64,000 bases of DNA from Pontibacter qinzhouensis (GCF_008017455.1 NZ_VRTY01000002.1:1-64000); one strand, 5' to 3'; shown: positions 1 to 9,742, numbered from the stretch's first letter. Numbers and translations: made by a program. The notes: a model not told the origin generated them from the letters alone.

Positions 1-169
1 CATGTAAATAGCTCTATTTCAATCAATTTACAGCTTTCTTAGCCATTAAACAAGTGCCTAATTCAAATAACTGTATAGGCCTAAGTCTTAGCTTAAAACG
101 TTCGTTAGCTTTGTATCAATATTTCTACCTACACTCGATCTTATTGATTAATATAATACTGATTGGCAA

Positions 170-1624
170 CTATACTTTCTGTACTATAAATTTTCCTTTA
201 AAGAGCAAAAATGCTTTTGAGTTAAAGAGAATATTTAAAAGAGCATAGGAAGTTACAACTGTAGCTGATTCAGCTACCAGCATAAAAAAGTTAGGAAGAT
301 CAACATTATTAGAAACTATGAGGCCTAAGCCGATAGATGACGCTGCAATTATAAAATAAGGTACAACCATTTTGATTTGGTTTGTAACAGAAATTCCAAT
401 TTCAACACTTACAAAATACATATTTAATAAGACAGCCAAAAAAGAAAATATGACCATTCCATAGAGGAAACCGGTTATGCCGGTTTGAAACCCAATGGTA
501 AAGACAACAATTAATATGGCTTTTTTAATTAAATCCAGCTTCAGATACGCCTTGGAATTGCCCCTGCCACTAATTACATTTACCATAATAGCGCTTAGCG
601 GATAAGCGTAGCCACTGAGAACCAGTATCTTAAAATAAATATCAGACTGAATCCATTTTTCTGTAAAAAGTAAAATGATAACGCTTCTAGAGCTAACGAA
701 AAGAATACTTAACAAAGCCAGGGCTGCGAAAGACACTACAATAAGCGCTGTACTATAAATTTCCCTGACCTTTACTAAATCATGTTGATTTTTGCTGATT
801 GCCGGGAAAAAGACTTTTAGAAGGCTACCAGAACTGTATTGAATGATCAGGCTGTTTAACGATTGAGCCCTTGTGTAGTACCCAAGCGAAGCAGGCGGGA
901 ATATTTTTCCTATAATTAAAACATCAAGTTTTGAGAAAAATGTTTCTAACAGGTTGGGTATAAATATTTTAGAGCCATACTGCCAAAGTTCCTTTATGGA
1001 GTGTAAGTTAAAAAGTAGCTTTGGTCGCCACTTTGAGAAAACCCAGATTAGCAGAGTGAAAATTAATGCACTTAAAACACTTTGAGAAACCAAGCTCCAG
1101 ACACCAAATCCTAAATAAGCCATAGTAATGCCAGCCACACCTGAAATTATGACGGCTACGGCTCTAAAAATGGCAAGAGGTTTTAAGTTTATTACTTTTA
1201 TATAATGTGCGTTCTGAACTACTGTTAAAGAGTTAATCAGGAAAAGAATAGAAGTGCCTTTTACTAAAGAGGAAATGATTGACTGGCCATAAAAGCCAGC
1301 TATTACTTCCGATAAAAGAAACATAATGCAGGTTAAAAGAGCGCCAATGGCAATATTGATATAAAATACAGTAGAGTATTGCTCTTCCGTTACATCCTGC
1401 TTATAAACTAAGGCCGAGCTGAAACCAACATCCAGAAAAACCTGCGAAAAGCTTATAAAAACCATCACCATGCTCACTAACCCAAAATCTTCCGGAGTTA
1501 ATATCCTTGATAAGATAACAGATATAATAAACCCTGCACCTAAGTTGAAAACTTTGTCTACTAAGTCCCAAAAAATTCCTTTTAACATTTGACGTTGATA
1601 ATCAGAAGCATAATTTATGAGCAA
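170..1624 (-). CDS. Polysaccharide flippase, Wzx/WzxC type (MOP superfamily)
   Basis: This is predicted to be an inner-membrane flippase that moves lipid-linked oligosaccharide units across the membrane during surface polysaccharide synthesis. The 484 residues are very hydrophobic, with about twelve to fourteen membrane segments. The N-terminal part carries the family pattern (a short amphipathic start, then ILSRILTPEDFGL near residue 40). The ORF opens at a TTG (1622-1624). An ATG at codon 13 (1586-1588), just before LKGIFWDLVDKV, is an equally possible start. The gene is clearly more AT-rich than the genes to its right, as is common for horizontally exchanged polysaccharide loci. Downstream neighbours lie off the left edge, so the polymer is unknown. 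Confidence 0.85.
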   Translation of the reverse strand: MLINYASDYQRQMLKGIFWDLVDKVFNLGAGFIISVILSRILTPEDFGLVSMVMVFISFSQVFLDVGFSSALVYKQDVTEEQYSTVFYINIAIGALLTCIMFLLSEVIAGFYGQSIISSLVKGTSILFLINSLTVVQNAHYIKVINLKPLAIFRAVAVIISGVAGITMAYLGFGVWSLVSQSVLSALIFTLLIWVFSKWRPKLLFNLHSIKELWQYGSKIFIPNLLETFFSKLDVLIIGKIFPPASLGYYTRAQSLNSLIIQYSSGSLLKVFFPAISKNQHDLVKVREIYSTALIVVSFAALALLSILFVSSRSVIILLFTEKWIQSDIYFKILVLSGYAYPLSAIMVNVISGRGNSKAYLKLDLIKKAILIVVFTIGFQTGITGFLYGMVIFSFLAVLLNMYFVSVEIGISVTNQIKMVVPYFIIAASSIGLGLIVSNNVDLPNFFMLVAESATVVTSYALLNILFNSKAFLLFKGKFIVQKV

Positions 1625-1816
1625 TATGTTTGCAGCTGCAAAATTATGTTATCTCAGAAATACTGGGTAAAGCTACTAAATAATAAGAGAATGGTCTAAT
1701 GAGGAAAACATATGGATGCCCTATAGGAAGTTTTTGATAGAGTGTAGACAATTTATGAGTTCTGCTCCTTTTTAGCTATACCACTACCTAAGCACATCTC
1801 TACTTTCGTTTGATTT

Positions 1817-2224
1817 CTAACACCCAATCATCCCGATCCAGTCGGCAGCGGCTTTGTAGGTATTAAAGCGGTCTATTTCAATTTTAGAGTTATAGGCTTT
1901 CTGGGCCAGCTGTAGTGTATCCTCAAAAAAACTGATGATAGAGTTATCTTTCGGTACAATACGGGCCAGCTTTTTTATGCTGGAAGTAACAATAACCTGG
2001 GCCATGTAGTGTAAGGTTGTGCTTTGTTGTTCTATGGGCATAGCTGCCAGCCGGGTAGAATCCATAATCCAGTATAATACCTGGTAGCTGTTTAACAGCT
2101 TCTCCGATCTTTTTACCCCATCTTGGTACTCCTGCTGCGTAGGCAACCGTTTCCACTCACTATACAGGAGTTTTACCTCGGGGTCAAACCACATGCTCAG
2201 ATAGCTATTTTCGAATGTAACCAT
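1817..2224 (-). CDS. Small STAS/SpoIIAA-like cytoplasmic protein
   Basis: This 135-residue soluble protein has no signal peptide or membrane segment. Its pattern (a beta strand with FDPEVKLLYSEW, a helix, YWIMDSTRLAAM, a further helix, then IVPKDN) resembles the single-domain SpoIIAA-like/STAS proteins found widely in Bacteroidota, whose partners are mostly unknown. It appears to be transcribed alone, 193 bp upstream of the flippase on the same strand. The fold assignment rests on pattern only and could be wrong; the coding call itself is stronger, because the ORF has a good composition and no competing frame. Confidence 0.6.
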   Translation of the reverse strand: MVTFENSYLSMWFDPEVKLLYSEWKRLPTQQEYQDGVKRSEKLLNSYQVLYWIMDSTRLAAMPIEQQSTTLHYMAQVIVTSSIKKLARIVPKDNSIISFFEDTLQLAQKAYNSKIEIDRFNTYKAAADWIGMIGC

Positions 2225-2687
2225 GTTAATGCTCAGGAAGTGCTATTAAAAGTACATAATGCGGCAAATGTAACAAAACCAAAGTTCACTATTGCTTTTT
2301 TAGTATAAGCATATTTTCAGCATAATAAACCGCTACGGCCACTTGCAGGTACCACCCTCTTCGCCTGGTAAAAGGTGCCAGCTGTTTAGCAGGAAGTAAG
2401 GGTATAGCTTAACTAAGACTTTATTATTATTGTATATTTGCATGAACAGGAGGGGCAGGAGCCTTGTTTTCGGTACTCCTGAACTCAAGTATACGCGGGG
2501 TTGCTTTTGCTTTGCTGGTAGGTGCCTGGTTTGCCTGCGCAAGGTAGCAAGCGCTGGTATTTAAGAGTTTGTGCAGGTGTTGGGCCTGGCAGGAATAGGA
2601 GCAGGTAATTTAATTTTGAATGAAAGAGGGGCGAGGCATTTTGAAGAAGCTGCCTTGGCACAAAAGATTTCCACTAACTAAACAAGG
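2225..2687. other. Intergenic region between divergent STAS-like gene and mreB
   Basis: No convincing gene is present. A 69-codon minus-strand ORF at 2333-2542 is rich in basic residues and prolines and looks non-coding. The octamer TATATTTG at 2433-2440 matches the Bacteroidota -7 box, but no clear -33 box precedes it, and it is about 250 bp from the mreB start. Confidence 0.4.
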
Positions 2688-3710
2688 ATGGGATTATTTG
2701 GATTTTCAGAACATGATATAGCCATAGATTTAGGTACGGCCAATATCTTGATCATACATAACAGTAAAGTTGTGCTCGATGAGCCTGCCATTATTGCCAT
2801 AGACCGAAGAACAAATAAAGTAGTGGCGGTGGGGCACAAGGCCATGCAAATGGAAGGCAAAACCCACGATAACATTAAAACCATCAGGCCCTTAACCGCT
2901 GGCGTTATTGCCGACTTTAATGCCGCAGAGCAAATGATAAGGGGCATGATTAAAATGGCTGCTCTCCGGAAAGGGTGGTTCCCGACATCGCTCCGCATGG
3001 TGGTCTGCATTCCGGCGGGTATTACCGAAGTGGAGAAAAGAGCCATCCGCGACTCAGCCCAAACCGCAGGAGCCAAAGAAGTGTACATGATTCATGAACC
3101 TATGGCAGCTGCTATGGGCATAGGCATTAATGTAGAGGAGCCTGTGGGCAATATGATTGTGGATATAGGCGGAGGCACTACCGAGATAGCCGTTATTGCC
3201 ATGAGCGGTATTGTCTGTGAGCAATCTATTCATACGGCCGGGCAAACCTTCGATTCTGAGATAGAATATTACATAAGGCAGCAGCACAACCTGCTCATCG
3301 GTATCCGGACGGCCGAGAAAATAAAGATTGAAATGGGAGCCGCGCATACCAAGCTCAAAGACCCTCCCGGCGATTATGCCGTGCTGGGCCGCGACCTGAT
3401 GACGGGCATACCAAAGGAAATAAAGGTAACCTATATGGAGATTGCCGAGTGCCTCGATAAATCGGTGGCTAAAATAGAAGATGCCGTTATGAACGCCCTC
3501 GAAATTACGCCGCCAGAACTTTCAGGTGATATTTACGGGAACGGCATTTACCTGACAGGCGGAGGTGCCTTGCTCCGTGGCCTCGATGCCCGCTTATCGG
3601 CCAGAACTGGTTTGCCTGTTCATATTGCAGACGACCCTTTGCGATCTGTAGCACGTGGCACCGCTTTAGCCCTACGTGGCCTTGGCCATTACACTTTCCT
3701 GATGCGGTAG
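2688..3710 (+). CDS. mreB: Rod shape-determining protein MreB (stand-alone copy)
   Basis: This is the bacterial actin homologue that forms membrane-associated filaments guiding lateral cell-wall synthesis. It is 340 residues, the usual length. The N-terminal hydrophobic stretch MGLFGF is typical for membrane binding. The first phosphate loop DLGTANI lies at residues 14-20 and the second, DIGGGTTEIAV, around residue 158; the adenosine motif TGGGALLRGL is near residue 290. It is not followed by mreC, mreD or a penicillin-binding protein, so this is either a lone paralogue or a species with a dispersed mre cluster. The next gene is a convergent GH25 lysozyme, a suggestive but unproven link to cell-wall turnover. 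Confidence 0.95.
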   Translation: MGLFGFSEHDIAIDLGTANILIIHNSKVVLDEPAIIAIDRRTNKVVAVGHKAMQMEGKTHDNIKTIRPLTAGVIADFNAAEQMIRGMIKMAALRKGWFPTSLRMVVCIPAGITEVEKRAIRDSAQTAGAKEVYMIHEPMAAAMGIGINVEEPVGNMIVDIGGGTTEIAVIAMSGIVCEQSIHTAGQTFDSEIEYYIRQQHNLLIGIRTAEKIKIEMGAAHTKLKDPPGDYAVLGRDLMTGIPKEIKVTYMEIAECLDKSVAKIEDAVMNALEITPPELSGDIYGNGIYLTGGGALLRGLDARLSARTGLPVHIADDPLRSVARGTALALRGLGHYTFLMR

Positions 3711-3722
3711 AAGCCTTGGCAG

Positions 3723-3758
3723 GGCTCCAGGTAGCTGTAGTGGCAGCCCGGAGCCTTT
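3723..3758 (+). terminator. Possible mreB terminator hairpin
   Basis: GGCTCC at 3723-3728 pairs with GGAGCC at 3750-3755, followed by a short TTT. The loop is long (21 nt) and the T-tract weak, so this is tentative. Confidence 0.3.
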
Positions 3759-3770
3759 AGCATCTAACTG

Positions 3771-3828
3771 AATTATTCAGATGAAAATGGCCTCCAGAAG
3801 CTTTTCAGGGTAATTTACTTCAAGGGTA
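3771..3828 (+). repeat. 58-bp dispersed element, copy 1
   Basis: The copy begins AATTATTCAGATGAAAA, has GCCTCCAGAAG in the middle and ends CAAGGGTA. It lies between the convergent mreB and GH25 genes, and its last base directly touches the GH25 stop codon. Confidence 0.85.
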
Positions 3829-4623
3829 CTAAAGGGTTTGCTGCGCGAAAAACCGCCAGGCTTCTTCGTTTCCGTTAAAGGTATTCCAATCAACCCAGCC
3901 TTCCACACCTTCCAGGCGGGTATCGTGCGAGTGCTGCCAGAAAATCCAGCGGTCCGGCTCCAGCAACGGTTCCTTCCGGAAGGTGCAGATCCAGATCAGG
4001 CTGCTGTCGAAATGGTCGGCAATATAGCTGTTGTAGGAGCTCTCGTTTGTATAAATCACCACCTCTCTGCCAGTGCGCTTTTCAACTATCTCAATAAACG
4101 TTTTTATTTCCTCGGAAATCTGGGCTGGCGTTTTTTTGTGATGTTTGTTTCCCCAGTCTTCCACATCAATTACCGGTGGTAAATCCTCTTTTTCGAGATG
4201 GGCATGCTTCAGAAAGTTCTCGGCCTGCTCCTTGCCTGGTTTGTTAAACCTGAAAAAATGGTAGGCCCCGGTTTTCAGGCCACTTGCCTTTGCTCCCTGG
4301 TAATTTACCTTATACTTGGGGTCCAGGTAGTTAACGCCTTCGGTTGCCTTTATATAAGCAAAATGAACCTGCTGTTCGCGCACCTTTTCCCAATCTATCC
4401 GGCCGGTGTGCTTAGAAACATCTATGCCGGTAATGGGGTATTTGTTTTTATTGATGTTGTACCAGGTTGGGTTCAGTTTTTTGTAGGCCAAAAACACACC
4501 AATAGCAAGTAGAGTTACAGTTGCTAAAACATAATATGGCCAGCGAACAGACTTTTTCTTCTTCCTGTTGCTTTTCCTGGGCATCTGTACTTTTTTAGGG
4601 CGCTTTGTCTGTCCGGGTGGCAT
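3829..4623 (-). CDS. GH25 lysozyme (muramidase) with N-terminal membrane anchor
   Basis: This is predicted to cleave the MurNAc-GlcNAc bond of peptidoglycan from the periplasmic face. A very basic cytoplasmic tail (residues 1-27) is followed by one membrane segment (about 28-48) and a GH25 domain. Family motifs are visible: GIDVSKHTG with Asp68, AYIKATEG near residue 90, GAYHFF near 119, and PVIDVED with Asp153 and Glu155 in the catalytic DxE. The membrane anchor suggests a housekeeping remodelling enzyme rather than a secreted weapon. It is transcribed alone; a 58-bp element abuts its stop codon. Confidence 0.9.
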   Translation of the reverse strand: MPPGQTKRPKKVQMPRKSNRKKKKSVRWPYYVLATVTLLAIGVFLAYKKLNPTWYNINKNKYPITGIDVSKHTGRIDWEKVREQQVHFAYIKATEGVNYLDPKYKVNYQGAKASGLKTGAYHFFRFNKPGKEQAENFLKHAHLEKEDLPPVIDVEDWGNKHHKKTPAQISEEIKTFIEIVEKRTGREVVIYTNESSYNSYIADHFDSSLIWICTFRKEPLLEPDRWIFWQHSHDTRLEGVEGWVDWNTFNGNEEAWRFFAQQTL

Positions 4624-4782
4624 ATGTATTTATGGGCTGGACTTCTTATTCTTGGAGTTTACCTATAAAGTAAGCGCAAAAAGTGCGTTGGTGCAAATGC
4701 TGCGTTCAATTCTTGTATTGGTTTTTGTTGTCAAAGCGACATAGGCGGCAGGAGCAGAGAGTAAGCCTCAACAACTGGCATA

Positions 4783-4813
4783 AAAAAAAGGAGAAGCAAA
4801 ACTTCCCCTTTTT
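4783..4813. terminator. Bidirectional hairpin terminator after the first susCD pair
   Basis: An A-tract, then AGGAGAAG, a short CAAAA loop, CTTCCCCT and a T-tract make an intrinsic terminator that reads in both directions. It would end the minus-strand susCD transcript. Confidence 0.6.
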
Positions 4814-4872
4814 CTAAACTAAACATGTCCGAAAATTAATAATGAGATAAAATTAGCCTAAACTCAGATTAC

Positions 4873-4930
4873 TACCCTTGAGCCAAAAAGGCCTAAATTG
4901 CTTCGGAAGGCCATTTTTATTTAAATAATC
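4873..4930 (-). repeat. 58-bp dispersed element, copy 2
   Basis: On the plus strand it begins TACCCTTG and ends in the complement of the conserved half, with CTTCGGAAGGCC in the middle. It sits about 115 bp past the SusD stop. Confidence 0.85.
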
Positions 4931-5045
4931 TGTAGTATTAAATAATCTTTCCTAAAGTCGTTTTAGAAATTTACCAACTCACAAGAAGTTTAGCTCTGGT
5001 ATTGGTTACGAAAGCAAATTTAAATTTCTTGTTTCACGAAGCCCT

Positions 5046-6731
5046 CTAGTTATATCCTTCGTTCTGGATGAACTCCTCTTTGTTGGTTACTGCATCGAGT
5101 TGAACCTGCGAAATTGGTCGGAGCCTGTGGTGCGCTTTAATGTTATCTTTTGCATCCGGGTTGTACTTCTGCACATACTCCACCAGTTTACCGGTGCGTT
5201 TTAAGTCGAACCAACGAATCTGCTCTCCGGCAAGCTCACGTGCCCTTTCTTCCAGAATGAAATCTATATTTAGCTGCTCCTGCGTTACCTGCATCTCTAC
5301 TTCCTTGCCTGGTAAGGCACGTTTCGTGCGTAGCGTGTTTATGTATTGCAGCGCTTCACCTGGATTAGTTTTCAACATAGCCTCCGCCGCGATTAAGTAA
5401 AGTTCTGCGATCCGGATAACGAAGGCATCGCGTGAGCTCCATTCCTGGTTGGCAGTCAGGCGGGTTGGGTCCATAAACTTTTTAAGCTGTATGAACTGGG
5501 AGCGGAGCAGTGGCGAGCCATCGGGGCGGTACATCGTGTTTACATCAAAAATCTTATAGCGATCCTTTGCTCTTGCTGTCTGGGCTGCAGTTGCAGGCGT
5601 TTTCAGAAACAACATAGAGGTGTCGCCAACAACCATTTGCGGGTACCCACTTACACCACCCGGAGCCGATTTACTGGGGTCGTTAGCCTTCCAAACCGTC
5701 TGAAAGCTGCCATGGTAGCGCTGGTCTTTTGTCTCGTCGAACAGGTTGAGCAAGTGCCGCGAAGGCAAATAACGTTGGTAGGGCCGGCCGTAATCGATGG
5801 AGCGGATCATGCCAGGTTGCTTGTCGTACACCATAATAAAGTAAAGGTGGCCGCTGTTGCCTTTGCCGGCAGAGGCATCGTAGTCGCCATTCATGGTGTC
5901 GTCGCCGGTGTAGTTTACAAAATATACTACCTCTGAGTTGGTACCGCCTTCGCTGTTTTTCATATCCCAGAGCGAGCCGTAATCGCTGAACAACGTGTAC
6001 CTGCCATTGCTGATCACATCTTTAGCCAACGTAGCTGCTTCGGCATAAAGTCCGGCGTTATCTGTCTGGCTGGCGCGGGTAAGGGCCATGCGGGCTTTAA
6101 ATGCCTTGGCTACATCTTGTGTAATGCGTCCATCCGTCGATTTTTTGGCGGCCAGGTTTTCAATAGCTGCATCCAGGTCCGAGAAAATAACCTTGTAAAA
6201 TTCTTCTTCTGATGAGCGCTTGGCCGTTGTGACGGCACCCGCTGTTGGCTCTGTATTTAACACTACGCCACCCCATGTTTCTACGATCAACGACAGGTAG
6301 AGCGCCCGCAGGAACTTTACTTCGCCCATGTACTGCTTGTTCAGCGCATCGGTCAGGAGGGGGCTGGGGAGTAGCGCAATAGCAGTGTTGGTAGCGTTTA
6401 ATGCTCTGTATAAATGAGCCCAATAATCTTTAAGGTTAGTTTGGGCACCATTCAAGTCGATGGTATAATCAGAAAGTTGGTTGGCCTTGTTGTCGCCGCC
6501 ACGCAGGAACAGGTCGGTGCCTGTTTCGGTTATGCCAAACGGAGCTTCTTTGCCATACCACAAGCGCGTGCCGGAGTAGGAGGCGTTTACGGCACTGGTT
6601 ATGCCAAGCTCTGTTTTGTAAAACGGATCTTCGGTAAGGCCGCTTTTATTTGTCTCTTCCAGAAAATCTTTGCAGGAGGAGAAGCCCAGGGCGGCGGCCA
6701 GCAATACGGTGGTTATATATTTAATTTTCAT
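5046..6731 (-). CDS. SusD/RagB-family outer-membrane glycan-binding lipoprotein (pair 1)
   Basis: This is the surface lipoprotein that forms the lid of a SusC transporter and binds the incoming glycan or other ligand. A lipoprotein signal with a GFSSC lipobox puts the lipidated Cys at residue 20. The 561 residues fit the family. The N-terminal half has the TPR-like helical pattern (KFLRALYLSLIVETWGG) and the C-terminal part has the family pattern ERARELAGEQIRWFDLKRTG near residue 500. It follows susC by 38 bp and is clearly in one operon with it. No glycoside hydrolase lies nearby, so the substrate cannot be read from context. Confidence 0.95.
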   Translation of the reverse strand: MKIKYITTVLLAAALGFSSCKDFLEETNKSGLTEDPFYKTELGITSAVNASYSGTRLWYGKEAPFGITETGTDLFLRGGDNKANQLSDYTIDLNGAQTNLKDYWAHLYRALNATNTAIALLPSPLLTDALNKQYMGEVKFLRALYLSLIVETWGGVVLNTEPTAGAVTTAKRSSEEEFYKVIFSDLDAAIENLAAKKSTDGRITQDVAKAFKARMALTRASQTDNAGLYAEAATLAKDVISNGRYTLFSDYGSLWDMKNSEGGTNSEVVYFVNYTGDDTMNGDYDASAGKGNSGHLYFIMVYDKQPGMIRSIDYGRPYQRYLPSRHLLNLFDETKDQRYHGSFQTVWKANDPSKSAPGGVSGYPQMVVGDTSMLFLKTPATAAQTARAKDRYKIFDVNTMYRPDGSPLLRSQFIQLKKFMDPTRLTANQEWSSRDAFVIRIAELYLIAAEAMLKTNPGEALQYINTLRTKRALPGKEVEMQVTQEQLNIDFILEERARELAGEQIRWFDLKRTGKLVEYVQKYNPDAKDNIKAHHRLRPISQVQLDAVTNKEEFIQNEGYN

Positions 6732-6769
6732 GCTGTTCTTTCTTTAAAATAATCGGATTTAACTCTTCT

Positions 6770-9742
6770 TTAGAAGCCAACGTTCACACCAAAAATGATC
6801 TGCTTGTTCAGCGGGAAGCTCAGGTCACCGCCACGTTCCGGATCATAATCTTTCAGGTTGCTGAACACAAAGTAGTTTTGCAGAGTGCTGTACAGCCTGA
6901 TGTTCGCCACTTTAGACGTGCCAAACAAGGAGTTAGGCAAGTTGTAGCCCAATGATATATCCCTGATTTTTACAAAGGAGCCATCTACGTACCCCACTGT
7001 TGACTGCAGCAGGTAGTTATTGGTAGAGTAAGAGCTGTTCGGACGCGGGAAGGCATTGGTTGGGTTTTCCGGGGTCCAGTAGTCTACCATAGAGGAGTTT
7101 TCGAGTGCATTTGGCTTGTAAGCTGTGTTGTACTCGTAGTTAATAAATTGTCCGATACGGCCATACACAAACACCGAGAGGTCAAAGCTTCTGTACTCAA
7201 ACGTGTTATTTACACCGAACGAGTATTTAGGCACACGCGAGAAAGTGGTTCTGTCTTCTGTGTCGAAGATGCCGTTGCCGTTTAAGTCAGCTACTTTAAT
7301 GTCGCCGGGTTTAAAACCTCCGAAAGCGGTGGCTGCTTCTTCTTCACCTAACTGCCAGATCCCAACTTTTTTGTAATCGTAAAATACGCGGGTAGGGGAA
7401 CCTACAAACCAGTTGTTCGCTTCGTTGCGGGTAACGCCATTGTTCAGGGCCAGTATTTTTTCGCGGTTAAGGGAGTAAGTCCAGTCAGTTGTCCAGCGGA
7501 AGTTTGTGCTTTCTATGTTATGGGTGGTCAGGGTAACTTCTACGCCTCTGTTCTGGGTCTGGCCGATGTTCTCAATTCTGTCTGGGAATCCGGTAGAAGG
7601 AGGAAGCAGGCTCGGCAGCAGCAGGTCGGACGTACGCGACTGATAAAATTCTACGCTACCTGTTAGGCGGTTGCTGAATAAACCGAAGTCTAGGCCGGCA
7701 TTCCAGGTAGAAGTAGTCTCCCAGGTAAGGCTTGAGTTGCGGATAACACTTGGGTAGTAACCAAAAGCAGGACTGCTGCCAAACGCGTAGCCAGAAAGAG
7801 ATAAGCCGCCTAAGGTTGCATACGGATCGATGGCAGCGTTACCAGATCTACCCCAGCTTACGCGCATTTTCAGGTCATTTACTGCCGGCAGGCTCGCCAT
7901 AAACGGCTCTTCAATTAAGCGCCATGCAGCAGACACAGCCGGGAAATAACCCCATTTGCTACCTTCAGCCAGTACAGAAGATCCATCCGTGCGGAGTGAT
8001 GCCTGGAAAATGTAACGGTCTTTAAACTTGTAATTTACACGGCCAAAGAACGAGGCAATTTGCGACTCTTTCAGGCCACTACCAATAACTTTAGTAGCTG
8101 TATTCGAGTTCAGGTCGTAGAAGGAGGTTACCGGAGAAGCCTGGTTATCGCCGGAGCTTCTGAATACCTCAGTATTGAAACCCAGTGTACTGGTACCTAA
8201 GAGCCCCTGAATACTATGCTCACCTACTGTTTTGTTGTAGTTCAGGGTATTTTCCCAGGTGTAGTTCATGGTGTTGTTCATATCTACACCAGATATGGAT
8301 TTACGGCCTACGTTAGCCACCGTGTTATGCCCTCTGAAATAGCCATTTCTGAAATCACGGATATCGAGGCCAACAGAAGTCTTGAATAACAAGGACTCAG
8401 AGAATTTAACATCCAGGTAAGCAGAAGAGAACAAGCGTTTATCTACAATGTTATTTACGAAAACACCAGGCTGTTCGTCGGCCAGCGGATTAAACTGAGC
8501 GCTGTAGCCAGGAGCCGGAAACAGAATAATCTTTCCATCATCTTCAAAAGCTTTGGCAATCGGTAATATCTTGTTCGCCATGTTCAGCGGGTTATCGCGC
8601 TTGTCCTGGGTTTTATAAGTATAAATACCCGATACACCTACCCGGAACATGTCGTTGAGTTTGTGGTCTACGCTCACTTTACCGTTTACTCTGGAGAACA
8701 CGTCGTTCAGCAGCAGACCTTTGTCTTTCTGGAAACCGCCTGATACCGAGAAGATTGTTTTTTCGTTGCCGCCGCTCAGGTTCAACTCGTAGTTCTGCAG
8801 CATACCCGTATGGAAAATATAATCCTGCCAGTTCTCAAACTGCTTTGTTTTATAATAATCCAGCTCTGTTATCTGGAAAATGTCTTCGTCGCGGCGATAA
8901 TCACCATTGTTGGTAGTGCGGTAAGCTTCGCGTTTCAGGTTGTAATACTCTTCGCCATTCATCATACGCGGGTACTTGCCCTTCTCGTACGTAGAAACAT
9001 AGGAGTTAAAGGTAAGGTTGGTTTTGCCGGTGGCGCTGCCTTTTTTAGTTGTGATGATGATAACACCGTTAGCTCCACGCGTTCCGTAAATAGCCGTGGA
9101 GGCTACATCTTTCAGTACTTCAATAGAGGCAATATCAGAAGGGTTAATATCTACAAACGAGCCATACTGAATACCGTCTACCAATACAAGCGGCTGGTTA
9201 TCTGCTCTTAAAGAGCGGTTGCCACGTAGCACTATGCCTACACTCGATCCTGGTTGCCCGTTGTTCTGGGTTACATCCAGCCCCGATACCTTGCCTTGCA
9301 GGGCGCGCAGGGCATTAGTGGTTGGTATGGCAGTCAGTTCCTCGGTTTTAACAGTGGTGATGGCCCCAGTTACATCGCTTTTCTTCATGGTGCCATAGCC
9401 TACTACCACTACCTCGTCTAACACTTTGGAGTTGGAGGCCAGCTTTACCTGAATGTTGGCGCGGTTATTAACCGGTACTTCCTGTGTTAAGTAGCCTACA
9501 TAAGAAAAAACCAGTGTGCCGGTGCCCGATGGCAGCGAAAGAGAATAGATGCCGTCCAGGTCTGTGGCAGTGCCTGTAGAGGTTCCTTTTAGAATGACAG
9601 TAACGCCAGGCAATCCGGCGCCTTGTTCATCTGTCACTTTACCTTTCACGAGTATGCCCTGTGCTATGGCGCTGGCCATGGTAGCAACGAGCAGTGGCAG
9701 CATCAGCCAGAATTTCATCTGATTTTGTAAGATGTGCTTCAT
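6770..9742 (-). CDS. SusC/RagA-family TonB-dependent outer-membrane transporter (pair 1)
   Basis: This is a TonB-dependent importer that works with the SusD encoded just downstream. A signal peptide spans residues 1-28 (ends SAIAQ), followed by a carboxypeptidase-regulatory-like domain (about 31-110, VKGKVTDEQGAGLPGVTV). The SusC signature VVVGYGTMKKSDVTGA follows, then a plug domain with DIASIEVLKDVASTAIYG, and a long barrel ending in a terminal Phe (GVNVGF). The 990 residues are typical. No anti-sigma, HTCS or enzyme genes accompany the pair; a LacI-type palindrome and a -7 box lie about 175 bp upstream, suggesting ligand-controlled transcription. Confidence 0.96.
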   Translation of the reverse strand: MKHILQNQMKFWLMLPLLVATMASAIAQGILVKGKVTDEQGAGLPGVTVILKGTSTGTATDLDGIYSLSLPSGTGTLVFSYVGYLTQEVPVNNRANIQVKLASNSKVLDEVVVVGYGTMKKSDVTGAITTVKTEELTAIPTTNALRALQGKVSGLDVTQNNGQPGSSVGIVLRGNRSLRADNQPLVLVDGIQYGSFVDINPSDIASIEVLKDVASTAIYGTRGANGVIIITTKKGSATGKTNLTFNSYVSTYEKGKYPRMMNGEEYYNLKREAYRTTNNGDYRRDEDIFQITELDYYKTKQFENWQDYIFHTGMLQNYELNLSGGNEKTIFSVSGGFQKDKGLLLNDVFSRVNGKVSVDHKLNDMFRVGVSGIYTYKTQDKRDNPLNMANKILPIAKAFEDDGKIILFPAPGYSAQFNPLADEQPGVFVNNIVDKRLFSSAYLDVKFSESLLFKTSVGLDIRDFRNGYFRGHNTVANVGRKSISGVDMNNTMNYTWENTLNYNKTVGEHSIQGLLGTSTLGFNTEVFRSSGDNQASPVTSFYDLNSNTATKVIGSGLKESQIASFFGRVNYKFKDRYIFQASLRTDGSSVLAEGSKWGYFPAVSAAWRLIEEPFMASLPAVNDLKMRVSWGRSGNAAIDPYATLGGLSLSGYAFGSSPAFGYYPSVIRNSSLTWETTSTWNAGLDFGLFSNRLTGSVEFYQSRTSDLLLPSLLPPSTGFPDRIENIGQTQNRGVEVTLTTHNIESTNFRWTTDWTYSLNREKILALNNGVTRNEANNWFVGSPTRVFYDYKKVGIWQLGEEEAATAFGGFKPGDIKVADLNGNGIFDTEDRTTFSRVPKYSFGVNNTFEYRSFDLSVFVYGRIGQFINYEYNTAYKPNALENSSMVDYWTPENPTNAFPRPNSSYSTNNYLLQSTVGYVDGSFVKIRDISLGYNLPNSLFGTSKVANIRLYSTLQNYFVFSNLKDYDPERGGDLSFPLNKQIIFGVNVGF

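Larger units (their letters stand above)
4624..5045. other. Intergenic region with terminator and element copy 2
   Basis: The region lies between the SusD stop and the GH25 start, both on the minus strand. It holds a hairpin terminator at 4783-4813 and a 58-bp element at 4873-4930. No ORF is supported. Confidence 0.6.

Noticed and set aside
2333..2542. 69-codon minus-strand ORF between the STAS-like gene and mreB
   Set aside because: It is a low-quality translation rich in Arg, Gln and Pro with no family resemblance, and it overlaps a likely promoter region.
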